Shown here one piece after another: positions 1-11,329 of a stretch of DNA of 64,000 bases (within the stretch, counting starts at the first letter, position 1; every line of letters begins with the position of its first letter). The DNA is from Cornus controversa. Lineage: Eukaryota; Streptophyta; Magnoliopsida; Cornales; Cornaceae. The stretch spans positions 31,494,001 to 31,558,000 of the forward strand of contig CM048845.1 of assembly GCA_026545225.1 (NCBI GenBank), in the 5' to 3' direction. Made by a program: the position numbers and the translations under genes. The notes under the pieces are model-generated. The model saw only the letters and a program-made list of their open reading frames with translations, made no database searches and was not told the DNA's origin.

Positions 1-37
1 AAGCTTATGCTAATTAAGACCATAATTGGAGAGAGCT

Positions 38-2165
38 ATGTTAGAAACTGTTGTAGATTTTCTGTTAGATAAAATGTTACAGTTGATAAACTCTGACAAT
101 GAATTAAATCTCAAGGCATATTAGGAAAAGTCATTGAGAAGGAACAAATCGAATATTTTTATGAGGAGATGCAATTCCTACTAAAAATTGGAAATGTTAG
201 TCATATGACATAAGATATTATGGATTGGTTCATACTCAATGTTATCTTGCAGAGAGATGGAAATATTACTGATGATTTTCCTCTCTACATGACTTTTTCC
301 AAAAGTATTGTCCCCTTGGCTTGGGAAATTTTTGACTATTTTAAACCTTCAATGACTAATATTACTTATATCAAGGACTACAAGAGAGAGATGATGGATA
401 TTCTCTCATGGGTTGAATCTTACATAGTTGAAAAAATTCATCTATATCTCTATGGTGGTGTATAAGAGATCAATTTTATTATATCTATTATCGAAGAAGT
501 GATGGAGATTTAGGAGAAGAGCTCTAGTCTTAGATGGTTTGAGTTGCCTTGCAAAGTTAATTGCCTCAATGGTTTGTACCATAAGGTGCATTTTTTAGGC
601 TGAGATGTTTTACCATGCTGAGATAATTCGTAATTGCTTTGCCTGTGCCAGAGAAGATTTCAATCCTATTGAGACAGAAGTGATGGATTGTTGGAAGGGA
701 TTGAGGTTCACCTTTTTTTTATCTAGAGACTATTATCTCTGCTTCAAAAGGCTCAAAGAGATGGTCGATGTAGCTAAGAAAATTTGTCATGCATTACCCG
801 GTGTCACAAAAGAGATCAAGCTTATCAAGACAAAGGTGATAAAGATATTTTAGAGGGGATTGAGAATTCTCTCATGACTCGTGAATTATGTCACTTCCAT
901 AGTTTGTCCAAAGAGATGCTTGACCTTGCTGAGAAAAAATTTCATAGCTTTGATGATTAAGTTCACCACCACATAGGTCTTGAAGATTAACCAGAAGGGA
1001 TTGAATCTCTCGTGGCTTGAGGCTCTTATAGCAGATCAGTTCCATCAAGGGTTTGGTATTATCACAAAAGAGATTGAATCTACTAAGAGAGGAGAGAAGT
1101 GATGCAAATTTATAAGAAGAAGATATATGGCATTGGCATTTCACAAGTTAGAAAGTCTACCCATGGAGCTTTGTCAAAACCCACTAGCTCCACCGTCAAG
1201 GAACAGAAATCTTAATGGGCTTTGATGATGAAACAATTAACAATGGTATTAGAGTTGCTTACTAAAGAACATTTAATACCCCGCTCCAACACATGATATG
1301 ATATTGTCCGCTTTGAGCCTGAGCTCGCATGATTTTACTCTTGGTTTTTATCCCAAAAAGCCTCATACCATTTGAAGAGAACACACTACATATAAGCACA
1401 TCCCCTTCTCCACACCTAGCGATGTGGGATTGAACAATCCTAACATGCTCCGGTAGCAATCCTGACATGCCTTGGCAATTACCCGTGGTATGATATTGTC
1501 CGCTTTGGGCCTAAGCCTGCACGGTTTTGCTCTTGGATTTTACCCCAAAAAGCCTCATACCATTTGAAGAGAACACACTACATATAAGCACATCTAGGCG
1601 ATATGGGATTGAGCAATCCTGACATGCTCCGGCAATCCATCCCGTGGGTGACTACAGAACATGCAAAGACACTAAAAGTTATACCAATCATTAGGATGCC
1701 AGGACTTGATAAAACTACTTTGGCAATGGAAGTTTACAATGATCCTCTCATTCACTATCACTTTCATATTCGTGTGTGGACTTGTATATCTCAAGTGTAC
1801 GAGAGAAGAGAATTGTTGCTTAACATTTGAATTCTACAGCTATCTAGCTTAAAGGTAAAATTAACTAAAGGAATGACTAAGAATTAAGTGAAGGACTATA
1901 TAAAAGTCTAAAAGGTAAGAAATATCTCATTGTTGTAGATGATGTATGAGAGTTTAGGATTTGGAGTGGTTTGAAAAGATATTTTCAGATGGAGAATTAT
2001 ATCTACTAGTTGACATACCACTGTAGATAAGCTTTGCATGCCGAACCTCATTATTTGCGGTTTCTAAATCTAGATGAAAGTTGGGATCCCCTTAAAAGAC
2101 ATTTTAAGGAGGAAGTTACTCTCAAGGGTGGGAGGAAATCATTTAATAAACAAGTCTAAGAAATT
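38..2165 (+). pseudogene. NLR-1: degenerate Rx_N/NB-ARC resistance-gene copy
   Basis: The ATG at 38 opens a reading frame (MLETVVDFLLDKMLQLINSD) matching the N-terminus of NLR-2, but it stops at about 122. Later blocks stay recognisable in shifting frames: the 'ILSWVES' segment near 400, the repeated linker near 750-1100, and a P-loop near 1695-1725 in which GLGKTT has become GLDKTT. An RNBS-A-like 'FHIRVWTCISQVY' lies near 1770, and a kinase-2 block with a stop lies near 1920. Similarity ends near 2165, before the GLPL, MHD and LRR regions. Plant NLRs are intracellular immune receptors; this copy cannot encode one. A TRIM insertion (1272-1656) sits just before the P-loop. The 5' side may continue beyond the window. 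The class (R1-like CC-NLR) is inferred from the overall pattern. Confidence 0.85.
1272..1656 (-). mobile_element. Degenerate TRIM (LTR-derived) insertion in NLR-1, TSD GAACA
   Basis: Two incomplete LTR copies (about 1272-1481 and 1482-1656) match the LTR of the arrays at 3394-4933 and 41492-42062. They share the AAAGCGGACAATATC-type box (here on the opposite strand), the 'catttgaagagaacacact' stretch and the 'gatgtgggattga' stretch. The outer ends are TTTAATACCCC (G to T in the canonical TGTAATACCCC) and GGGTGACTACA. GAACA occurs at 1267-1271 and again at 1657-1661, so a 5-bp target duplication is preserved. The uninterrupted paralogous sequence lies near 5428-5470 in NLR-2. This is an older, separate insertion of the same family. 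Confidence 0.82.
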
Positions 2166-2399
2166 TTTTCTTAGAGATTGAAAAGATACTTGTTTGACTT
2201 GCGAACAAAGTCGTGTACAGATCATTGTATTTCAAATTCTCATATATTTTAAAAAATTCAGCCCATATAACTTAAATTTAGCCCAAACCCATATTTATTT
2301 CACAAGGTAGGCTCAAAGAACGAATTTCAACCCATCATCCATGTATGATGAATATTATTATTGTACAGTAAAAACCCTCAACCGCAAACCAGTTTGGAT

Positions 2400-2593
2400 T
2401 ACCCCTCTCCTCTCCATGGCTACCTACTGCAAGACTTTCTACGAGGACTACAAGGTTAGATATCTTTTCTTTCTCCATTCTCTAAAATTTCTCAACATTG
2501 TTAGTGTCTGTTAGAATACTTATTGGCTCAAATTTCTCAACATTGTTAGTGCCAGTCTGTCAACTGATCAAGGGTCTGTTCTATTATTTGCAG
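2400..2593 (+). other. Possible 5' leader exon and intron of NLR-2
   Basis: A 5' splice-like CAAG/GTTAGA at 2454-2455 and a pyrimidine-rich TTATTTGCAG ending at 2593 would define a 139-bp intron. It joins an upstream exon (ending 2454) to the block that holds the NLR-2 ATG at 2640. The ATG at 2416 in the leader would give a 33-codon frame that ends before the NLR frame opens. It is therefore better read as a leader or uORF than as the NLR start. The evidence is splice-site appearance only. Confidence 0.3.
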
Positions 2594-3393
2594 TTGAATT
2601 TCAAGCTTCTGCTAATTAAGACCATAATTGGAGAGAGGGATGACAGAAACTGAAACTGTTATGGGTCTTCTGTTAGAGAACATGTTGCAGCTGATTAACT
2701 CTGACAACGAATTGATTCTCAAGGCTTATGAGGAGAAAGTAGTCATTGAGAAGGAACAAATCAAATGGGTTTATGAGGACATGCAATTCCTACAGAAGTT
2801 TCTGAAAGATTCGGAGGAGAAACGAGATGATGAGAATGAAGAGCTGAAGAGCATCGTGGCGAAGATTAGAGACATCAGTTACAGGGCAGAAGATATTATG
2901 GATTGGTTCGTACTCAATGTTGTCTTGCAGCCGAGAGATGGAAGCATTGCTGATGATTTTGCTCTCTACTTCACTTCTTCCCATAGTATTCTCCACCTGG
3001 CTCGGAAATTTTCTGATGATTTTCCTCTCTAGTATTGTTCGATCAAGGAATCTGAGAAAGCGATGATGGAGATTCTCTCCTGGCTCAAGTCTCACATGGC
3101 TGATAAAATTCATCATCGCTATCGCAGTGTAGTAAAAGAGATCAAGTCTACCATAAAAGAGGTGATGGAGATTCATAGGGAGATAATGGGTTTCAGTCCG
3201 CATAAGGGAACTGATGACCTCCACAGTTTGTCCCGTTGGGTGCTTTACCAGGCTGGGATAATTCTTCAGTCATTTTGAGGCAGGAGTGAGGGTTCATTTG
3301 CAGGGATTAAGGCTCGTAAGGCCTCAATTTTGTTCATCTAGTGACTATTATCTCCTCTTCATATGTCAAAAATATGGCTGACCAGACTCAGGA

Positions 3394-4933
3394 TGTAATA
3401 CCCCGCTCCAGCACATGGTATGATATTGTCCGCTTTGGGCCATAGCCCGCACGATTTTGCTATTGGGTTTACCCCAAAAGGCCTCATACCATTTGAAGAG
3501 AACATACTACATATAAGCACATCCCCCTTTCCACACCCAGGCGATGTGGGATTGAGCACCCTGTACCCTGTCAGTGTGGTAGCTCAGCCCAGTGTCTGTC
3601 TTCGCACCCGCCCACTCACACCCGTCCACAAGGGTTACTACAATCCACCCCCCTACGAGGCCCGACGCCCTCGTCGGCACACTTACTTCCGGCTAGGTTC
3701 AGGCTCTGATACCAACTGTAATACCCCGCTCCAACACATGGTATGATATTGTCCGCTTTGGGCCATAGCCCGCACGGTTTTGCTATTGGGTTTACCCCAA
3801 AAGGCCTCATACCATTTGAAGAGAACATACTACATATAAGCACATCCCCTTTTCCACACCCAGGCGATGTGGGATTGGGCACCCTGTACCCTGTCAGTGT
3901 GGTAGCTCAGCCCAGTGTCTGTCTATGCACCCGCCCACTCACACCCGTCCACAAGGGTTACTACAATCCACCCCCTACGAGGCCCGACGCCCTCGTCGGC
4001 ACACTTACTTCCGGCTGGGTTCAGGCTCTGATACCAATTGTAATACCCCGCTCCAACACATGGTATGATATTGTCCGCTTTGGGCCATAGCCCGCACGGT
4101 TTTGCTATTGGGTTTACCCCAAAAGGCCTCATACCATTTGAAGAGAACATACTACATATAAGCACATCCCCTTTTCCACACCCAGGCGATGTGGGATTGA
4201 GCACCCTGTACCCTGTCAGTGTGGTAGCTCAGCCCAGTGTCTGTCTTCGCACCCGCCCACTCACACCCGTCCACAAGGGTTACTACAATCCACCCCCCTA
4301 CGAGGCCCGACGCCCTCGTCGGCACACTTACTTCCGGCTAGGTTCAGGCTCTGATACCAACTGTAATACCCCGCTCCAACACATGGTATGATATTGTCCG
4401 CTTTGGGCCATAGCCCGCACGGTTTTGCTATTGGGTTTACCCCAAAAGGCCTCATACCATTTGAAGAGAACATACTACATATAAGCACATCCCCTTTTCC
4501 ACACCCAGGCGATGTGGGATTGAGCACCCTGTACCCTGTCAGTGTGGTAGCTCAGCCCAGTGTCTGTCTATGCACCCGCCCACTCACACCCGTCCACAAA
4601 GGTTACTACAATCCACCCCCCTACGAGGCCCGACGCCCTCGTCGGCACACTTACTTCCGGCTGGGTTCAGGCTCTGATACCAATTGTAATACCCCGCTCC
4701 AACACATGGTATGATATTGTCCGCTTTGGGCCATAGCCCGCACGGTTTTGCTATTGGGTTTACCCCAAAAGGCCTCATACCATTTGAAGAGAACATACTA
4801 CATATAAGCACATCCCCTTTTCCACACCCAGGCGATGTGGGATTGAGCACCCTGTACCCTGTCAGTGTGGTAGCTCAGCCCAGTGTCTGTCTTCGCACCC
4901 GCCCACTCACACCCGTCCACAAGGGTTACTACA
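3394..4933 (-). mobile_element. TRIM retrotransposon array: five LTRs and four 73-74 bp internal domains, TSD CAGGA
   Basis: On the minus strand each LTR starts TGTAGTAACCC and ends GGGGTATTACA. LTRs lie at 3394-3642, 3717-3965, 4039-4287, 4362-4610 and 4685-4933, each 249 bp. Between them are internal segments of 73-74 bp that begin with ATTGGTATCAGAGCC, a primer-binding site complementary to initiator-Met tRNA. They end in a purine tract (GTAGGGGGGTGGAT) directly before the next LTR. There is no coding capacity, as expected for TRIMs. CAGGA at 3389-3393 is repeated at 4934-4938, so the whole array sits inside one 5-bp target duplication. Units 1, 3 and 5 share one set of variants and units 2 and 4 another (for example TCTTCGCACCC against TCTATGCACCC). 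Confidence 0.93.
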
Positions 4934-6574
4934 CAGGAAATCTGTGATGTGATTGCCTGTGTCACAGAAAAGATCGAGCTCATCAATGCAGAGGTAATAA
5001 AGATCTATGACAAGGGATTGAGTGTTACACGGCTTGATTCTTTCACCAGTAATCAGTTTTTTCTCCTCCTTGATTTGTCCAGAAAGAAGGTTAACCAAGC
5101 TAAGGAAATTTTTCATTGCATTAGCGTGGTCATAGTGGAGACTAAGCCTATCAAGATAGAGGCGATGGAGATTTCCCAAAAGGGATTGAGACTCTCATGG
5201 CTTGAGTCTCTTATAGCTGATCAAATCCGTAAAGGGTTTGACATTGTCACAAAAGAGATTAAATCTATTAAGAGAGAGGTGATGCAGATTTATAAGAAGA
5301 AGATGTATGGTAATGGAGCTCCACAAGTTAGAGAGTCTTCGAATGGAGCTTTGACAAAACCCGCTAGCTCCATAGTAAAGGAAGAAATCATAGTGGGCTT
5401 TGATGATGAAACAACAACGATAATGGAGCTGCTTGTTGGAGAAAAACAAAAGAAGCTAAAAGTTATTCCAATCATTGGGTGCCCGGACTTGGTAAGACTA
5501 CTTTGGCTATGAAAGTGTATAAAGATCCTTTCATTGAGCATCACTTTCATATTCGTGCATGGACTTGTGTATCTCAAGTGTACCGGATGAGAGATTTGTT
5601 GCTTAACATTTTATGTTCTGCAGATATTCAACTTAAAGTTGAAATTGACCGAAAGAGTGGCAAAGAGTAAGGTGAAGTCATGTACAAAAGTCTAAAAGGT
5701 AAAAAATATCTCATTGTCTTATATGATGTATGGGAGTTTGGGGCCTTGGATGATTTGAAAATATGTTTTCCAAATGACAACAATGGAAGCAGATTTATTT
5801 ACCAATCGACATGTAGATGTAGCAGTGGCTTTGAATGTTGAACCTCACTATTTGCGATTTCTAAATCCAGATGAAAGTTGGGATCTACTACGTCAGAAGG
5901 CATTTCGAGGAGGAAGGTACCCTCAAGAGTTGGAGGAAATTGGACAGCATATTGCCAAAAAGTGTCAAGGACTACCACTTGCAATTCTTGTAATAGCTGG
6001 ACTTCTCACAAAGAAAGACAATGCACAGTGCTGGTGGAGGCATGTTGCACATAGTGTAAGTTCATACATTATTACTGATCCAGAGCAATACATGGACACA
6101 CTAGCACTGAGTTATGATCACTTGCCTCATCACTTGAAACCATGCTTCCTCTATTTCGGAGCATTCCCTGAGGACTCTGAAATTTCAGTTTGGAAGTTGA
6201 TTCTATTGTGGGTTGTAGAGGGATTTATACCGCAAAATCAACAAAAAAGTTTAGAGGAAGTGGCAGAGGATTACATGATGGATCTAATTGATTGAAGTTT
6301 AGTGGTTGTTTCCAGAAAAAGGTCTAATGGTGAAATCAAAGCATGTCGTGTCCATGGTCTTTTGCATGATTTATGCTTGAGAAAAGCTCAGGAAGAGAAC
6401 CTTTTATGCATATTTCGAGGTATGGGCCAAAATGACTTTTTCAATACAAAAATGTCACGTCGCATTTGTATCAATGCTGATATTAAATATTTAGCTTATC
6501 ATAATCGCCGCAAATTTGAGAACTATGTTTATTCAAATGATGTTCCTTAGATCCGCTCTTTCCACTCAACTAAG

Positions 6575-7492
6575 ATGTTACCTCAGCTTTTTGTGTCATC
6601 ATTTTGTGGAGCCTTTAAACTTCTTAGGGTGCTAAATGTATCATCTGTCACAATTTCGTTCTTTCCTGAGGAACTACAGTTGCTACTTCACTTGACATAT
6701 GTATCCTTTCGTGTTAAGGACCATTATTTTCAACCATCAATATTCGAACTCTACAAACTAGAAACATTTATTGTCGAAGGAGGATCAACAAGTCGGTTAT
6801 CTTTTTCATATGATATATGGAAGATGGTGAAATTGAGGCGTCTGTATACAAACCTGTTAATTGAAATCCCTCATGTATCCAGTGATGATCACCCCTTTAT
6901 GTTAGAAGACCTCCAAACCATAGGTAAATTAGATCTTTGTTGTCTTGATGACCGAGTCTTGCATTGGATTCCAAATCTCAAGAAACTAACATGTTCTTTT
7001 ATGGAGTCATTGGGCGGGGACACTATTTTTCCTAAACTGAATTTTCTATTTCACCTTGAGACTTTGGATGTAAGTTATGGTGGATTCAGAGGACATCTTG
7101 GAAAATTTCCCCATTTGAATGAGTTTCCCCCAAATTTCAAAAGCTTAACTTTGTCGAATTTTCATCTATCTTGGAAGGTTTTGAGGGACCTAGTTTGGCA
7201 AACTCAAATTCTTGAAATTTCAATGCCTGGAATTAAGCAATGGAATGCTTCTAGTAATCAGTTTCCCAACCTTCAGATATTGGTGCTGGATCACTGTAAA
7301 CAACTTGAGGAGATCCCATCAAGTTTAGGTGATATTTTTACATTGGTGATGATTCGGCTCTGGTATTGTAGAAACTCAGCAGCATACTCTGTAATGCAAA
7401 TCCAAGAACACCATCGAAACATGGGATATGACGGTCTCAAGATCCTTATCCACCCAAAGAATATTGTGGACAACAATGATGAGGATATCTAG
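6575..7492 (+). pseudogene. NLR-2 leucine-rich repeat block (open for 305 codons)
   Basis: This is the longest open piece of NLR-2. It starts after a stop at 6549 and carries irregular plant-NLR LRRs such as LLRVLNVSSVTISFFPEEL, 'LRRLYTNLLIEIP', 'HLETLDVSYGGF' and 'FPNLQILVLDHCKQLEEIP'. It ends with an acidic tail (NNDEDI) and a stop at 7490-7492. The region upstream (6302-6550) carries the ARC2/MHD-variant segment in the same direction, separated only by the TAG at 6548-6550. The LRR region in NLRs is usually the recognition and autoinhibition surface. Without the NB-ARC frame it is a remnant here. Confidence 0.75.
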
Positions 7493-9222
7493 GACGGTGA
7501 AGATGACTCAAATTAAAGCTGATGAGGATGACAAGAATGACCTATAATACAGTAAGTCAATTATTGTTATTGTGTAATATTACTAAACTACTTCTGAGGA
7601 CCCATACCATTGTTGGTCTTCATTCATTTTCTTCCCTTTTCTACTGTATATCAGTTCTGTCAATTGGTCATCTCATAACATGAAAGGACTCCCTTTTGTG
7701 TAAGCTTGCCATCACAGAATGCATATATTCTAGCTGAATAGAATTGTTGTAATCCACCAGAGTTTATGACAATAATTAGACAAAAATGCCTCATGAAACA
7801 GAGGTCTGTGTGGAACAGACCTCTGTTTTGGGAATGGGCATGCCTGCACTTTATTTCCCCCGGAAATGCAGCTCAAGATAGGTGTTAAATACAAACAAGG
7901 ATGTGTTTGGGTAGTAAAGTTAAAGCTCCAAAAAAAAAAAAGAAAAACACTAAATAGAGTTCAATATCACCTGAATGGAGAAGTGTCATTGCTAAGATCA
8001 GGTGGTTTCAGTTTATTACTTGAACTAATGCAGCAGTTTCAAAATCTCTCTTTTCATTGTTAATTATAAATAGCCTAAATTTTTTCTTGTGAGTCGTTAT
8101 TCTTTTGTATAACTAGGATGGATTTATATGCTGTCTTTGATTCATAGTGTTCTTAAAACTATGCTGGTGTACTATGACTTAATTATATTCTTACTAGAGG
8201 GAGATGCACAATGCTTGTGCTTCTTGTTATATTGTATAAAATTTTGATTAAATCCTATTATCCACGTGGATGTAGTAGTCTCCCGGTAATCTTCGGAAGT
8301 CGAGGGTCCAACTCATGTAAGGACACATGCATGAGTTTGTTATTTGTTAAAATATATAAATAAATTATAGAAAATACATGTAAATTCAATATAAGAATGT
8401 TAAATTAGTAATATTATAAAATATAGTACATTAGCTTAGTAAATTAGACAATTAATATGGAACAAAGAGAGCATATGGTAGGAGGTCAAAAATTGAAAAG
8501 TTTATCGAGGCGACAAATACACTATATATCTTTTTTTTATAAATACAATTTATTTTTAATGTAAAATGACATTATTGTCCTTCATTTAGATCATGATAAC
8601 CAAATAATAAAGGCATTTAAGTTATTTAATTTACAAAAAAAAAAAAAAGAAGAAGAGAGAGAAAAGGAAGAAATGCATTTATAAAAAAGTGTAATTCATA
8701 TATCAAAATCCTAATGGTTGAAAATTAGATATACCACTACTGGAATAACTGGAATGAATGAATGAATATACCGGAATAGAAGTTACCCTTAGAAGACAAC
8801 GAAATTACAATAGGAACCCTTTTTAGACAATTAGATTTTGCTGGACCAAATAATCATTCTTGTGTCAGTTAACTCTTCATAATCATTCACAAGAATGATT
8901 ATCTCTTTTTAGACAATTAGACAATTAGATTTTGCCATTCTTGTGTCAGTTAACTCTTCATAATCATCTTTCTTGCTTTCAAGTGGCAAAAGGAAACAAA
9001 GCTACAGACCAAATAATCAGAAAATATTTTGGCAGAAAGTAATGGTATAGATATGATATAGCATAGGTTAGAGAGTGGTACACAGTAAGACCATGCTCCT
9101 TAGCTCATAATATAGCTTCTTCTATGCATTCACTTAGATGTCAAGACAAAGCTCATCCCAAACTCTGAGGCCTATATTTGTCTCTGAACAAGTAGGACCA
9201 GTTTATTTAAAAAAAACAACTT
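7493..9222 (+). other. NLR-2 3' flank and AT-rich intergenic DNA
   Basis: 7493-7890 is the 3' flank of NLR-2. Part of it (about 7612-7730 and 7840-7890) is repeated at 9642-9775 in the NLR-3 chimera. 7800-7830 holds a short inverted repeat (CAGAGGTCTGTGT ... CAGACCTCTG). 8060-9222 is AT-rich, with an A-run at 8635-8648, a GAAT microsatellite near 8753-8766 and a duplicated 'ttgtgtcagttaactcttcataatcat' segment (8860s and 8940s). No coding region is seen. Confidence 0.5.
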
Positions 9223-9775
9223 CAGTATGTTCGACGAGGCTAAGGAAATCTGTCATGAATTTGCCGACCTCACAGAAGAGGTCAAACTTCTCAAGACAAA
9301 GGTAATAAAGATCTACGAGAATGGATTGAGTGTCACATGGCTTAATTCTCTCATGACTCATGAATTCTATCTCCTCCTCAGTTTGTCCGGAAAGACTGTT
9401 GACCTGGCTGAGAAAATTTTCATAGCTTTGATGGTGTTATAGAAGATAGCAAGCCAATCACAGAGATTAAGCAGAGACTGGCTTAAGTCTCTAATAGCTG
9501 ATCAAAAGGTGATGCAGATTTATGAGAAGAAGATGTATGGCATTGGTGTTTTGCAAGTTATAAAGTCGTCCCATGGAGCTTTGTCAAAACCCACTGGCTC
9601 TATCATCAAGGAAGAGATCATAGTGGGCTTTGATGATGAAATCATTTTCTTCCTTTTTCTGCTGTAAATCAATATTGTCAATTGGTTGTCTCATAACATG
9701 AAAGGACTCCCTTTTGTGTTGGCCTAACATCTTCTGCACTTCATTTTCCTCAGAAATGCAACTCAAGATAGGTGA
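9223..9775 (+). pseudogene. NLR-3: chimeric deletion remnant (linker fused to 3' flank)
   Basis: 9227-9442 encodes the repeated helical linker seen in NLR-1 and NLR-2 (FDEAKEICHEFADLTEEVKLLKTK; compare AKKICHALPGV in NLR-1). It continues, with stops, through 'IVGFDDE' near 9622-9641. The match to the NLR body then ends, and the next bases (9642-9775) match the 3' flank of NLR-2 at about 7624-7890. The whole NB-ARC and LRR region (about 2.2 kb in NLR-2 coordinates) has been lost at a junction sharing a few T-rich bases. The N-terminal Rx_N segment is also absent. Confidence 0.8.
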
Positions 9776-11129
9776 TGTGCAAAGATATTACCTGGATGGA
9801 AAAGGATCATTAAAACAAACAGAAAAAAAAATATAGAGAATAATAAGGAATCCATTAAAACAAACAGAAAAAAATGCAATCTGGCCTTCAGAAGGGAGGC
9901 CAAGTTTGCTTGAGAGTTGAAGTTTCTGTGTGGACCATAAAGTTGCTTGTAAAAAATGGCACACTCATAAGAAACTAAAGTAACAACATTTAACAATCTT
10001 AGATTCCAATTTCTATATTAAATTTCAAAAGGCTGACTGAAAAATAAAGAATAGATGATTAGTGGATATAAAGAATAGATAAGTTCAAAAGGTTTTTTGG
10101 ATGATGTGGTTTTTGGTTATATGGAAATGCAAAAGGTCAGAGCTTAGGAAATAATTTTTTTCCAAGGTCTGGAAAAGTACGGCTGTGGCTGCAGTTATGG
10201 TTATTCCTTCTCTGTAGATTCATTATCAGTTTTCAATATTGATATTGGAAGATTTTATAGACTTTGCTTTTGAAAAGAAATTTTAACAGAATGTACCACC
10301 TGGCTTTGGTGCTTTGATTGATATTGGGATTGGGATATGTCTGGCCTTTCCTATGCAGTGTTATACTATTTATGGGTTTTCTAATGACTCGGCTGATATT
10401 GCTTTGGTGCATCAATAGTAGCTTTATCCTGCTCTTATATTTTTCAGTTAGTCCAGCAGATTCCTTATTTGTCTCTTTTTCAATGGCCCAGCTCCAGCTT
10501 TGATACTATTCCTGATATCTTTTGGAGTAACAGGTTGATCCTAGCAGCTGTCTTTTTTTAGATTATAGGATTTTCAACTGCTATATTTTTTTGGCCCTTT
10601 TTTTTATTTTGTGGGTTTGGTGGTCATGGGTATACTAGTCTGACTTCATTATCCATTCGCATTTGTAACCTCTGGAACGCTACAGATAATCAAGTTCCTT
10701 GTCTAGATGATTAATGATCTGATCATATGCTTGTATCAGTAAAAACACTATCCATACTCTTGGTCTTCATCTTCATGACGATCGATTACAAAAAATGGAA
10801 TGAAAAATTATAACTCGATCAACTTAGGTTTGACACTGAAATTTACCAATTACAAATATTTACGTCACACAGGTACAAGTAGATTTATTGTTGTGGCTAC
10901 TGTTTGAGTTTGTTTTACAAGTCCAAACTTGTAGAATTTCTTTTGTGGTTCATGAACTGCCCTTGTACAAGTAGATTTATTGCATCCTTCATTTTTTTGA
11001 ATATTCATCTACACTTTTCTCACTTAGTTCCCTCTCTCTATCTCACACACATTGCTTTTCTTTTTTTTGGTGCTTCACATTTCAAGATATGTAGTTCATT
11101 ATCAGCTTGATCAACCTAAATTAGGTTTC
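9776..11129 (+). other. Intergenic, no gene recognised
   Basis: AT-rich DNA with short open frames only. A near-duplicate 'aaaacaaacagaaaaaaa' occurs at about 9813 and 9856. Nothing with a recognisable domain or convincing splice structure was found. Confidence 0.4.
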
Positions 11130-11147
11130 TCTCAATACATATATATA

Positions 11148-11311
11148 AAGGTCGTAACCAGTACACAAGGCTCCTGATTGAATGGGGTCTGGGAGAGGTA
11201 GATGTCGGCTAGTCTTATCCTCATTTTTGGAGAGGTTGCTTACAAGTCTTGAACCCAAGACCTATCACTTTTGGGCGAAGGCACTTGCCGTCGCACCAAG
11301 GTGCGACCTCT
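11148..11311 (-). mobile_element. Au-like tRNA-derived SINE with an 18-bp target duplication
   Basis: Read on the minus strand, the element begins AGGTCGCACCTTGGTGCGAC (pol III box A region). It has a box B-like GGGTTCAAGACTTG, a body resembling Au SINEs (CTCTCCAAAAATGAGGATAA, CCTCTCCCAGACCCC), and ends GGAGCCTTGTGTACTGGTTACGACCTT. TCTCAATACATATATATA flanks it at 11130-11147 and 11312-11329, a direct target-site duplication typical of LINE-mobilised SINEs. Family assignment is from memory of the Au SINE consensus; the duplication is seen directly. Confidence 0.85.
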
Positions 11312-11329
11312 TCTCAATACATATATATA

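Larger units (their letters stand above)
2640..7492 (+). pseudogene. NLR-2: Rx_N / NB-ARC / LRR resistance-like pseudogene split by a TRIM array
   Basis: Order of blocks: Rx_N-like N-terminus from the ATG at 2640 (MTETETVMGLLLENML...) to a stop at 3030; a shifted continuation at 3063-3278; the TRIM array 3394-4933; a repeated linker of helical segments from 4939; and NB-ARC from about 5395. The P-loop at 5476-5505 is broken by one missing base, with IIG in one frame and PGLGKTT in the next. RNBS-A (FHIRAWTCVSQVY) follows near 5550, kinase-2 (KKYLIVLYDVW) near 5700, and a further shift near 5800. GLPL (KKCQGLPLAI) lies near 5960, RNBS-D (LKPCFLYFGAFPED) near 6140, and an MHD-variant (VHGLLHDLC) near 6350. 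LRRs run to 7492. Stops occur at 3030, 3276, 5669, 6294 and 6549. R1-like NLRs are cytoplasmic immune receptors. This allele cannot give a full protein, though the LRR block is intact. Confidence 0.9.

Noticed and set aside
2416-2454. Protein-coding first exon MATYCKTFYEDYK
   Set aside because: Splicing would put it out of frame with the NLR. No family was recognised, so it is kept only as a possible leader.
3394-4933. Regularly spaced repeats as a CRISPR array
   Set aside because: The repeats are 249-bp LTRs separated by 73-bp internal domains that are themselves conserved, in a plant nuclear context. They are not short repeats with unique spacers.
3420-4947. Repeated open frames of about 108 and 88 codons on both strands
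   Set aside because: They recur in every TRIM LTR unit, cross the LTR and internal borders, and arise from GC-rich repeat sequence. TRIMs encode no protein.
11148-11311. tRNA gene on the minus strand
   Set aside because: The box A/box B-like head belongs to a SINE with an 18-bp target duplication. No acceptor stem or anticodon arm could be folded.
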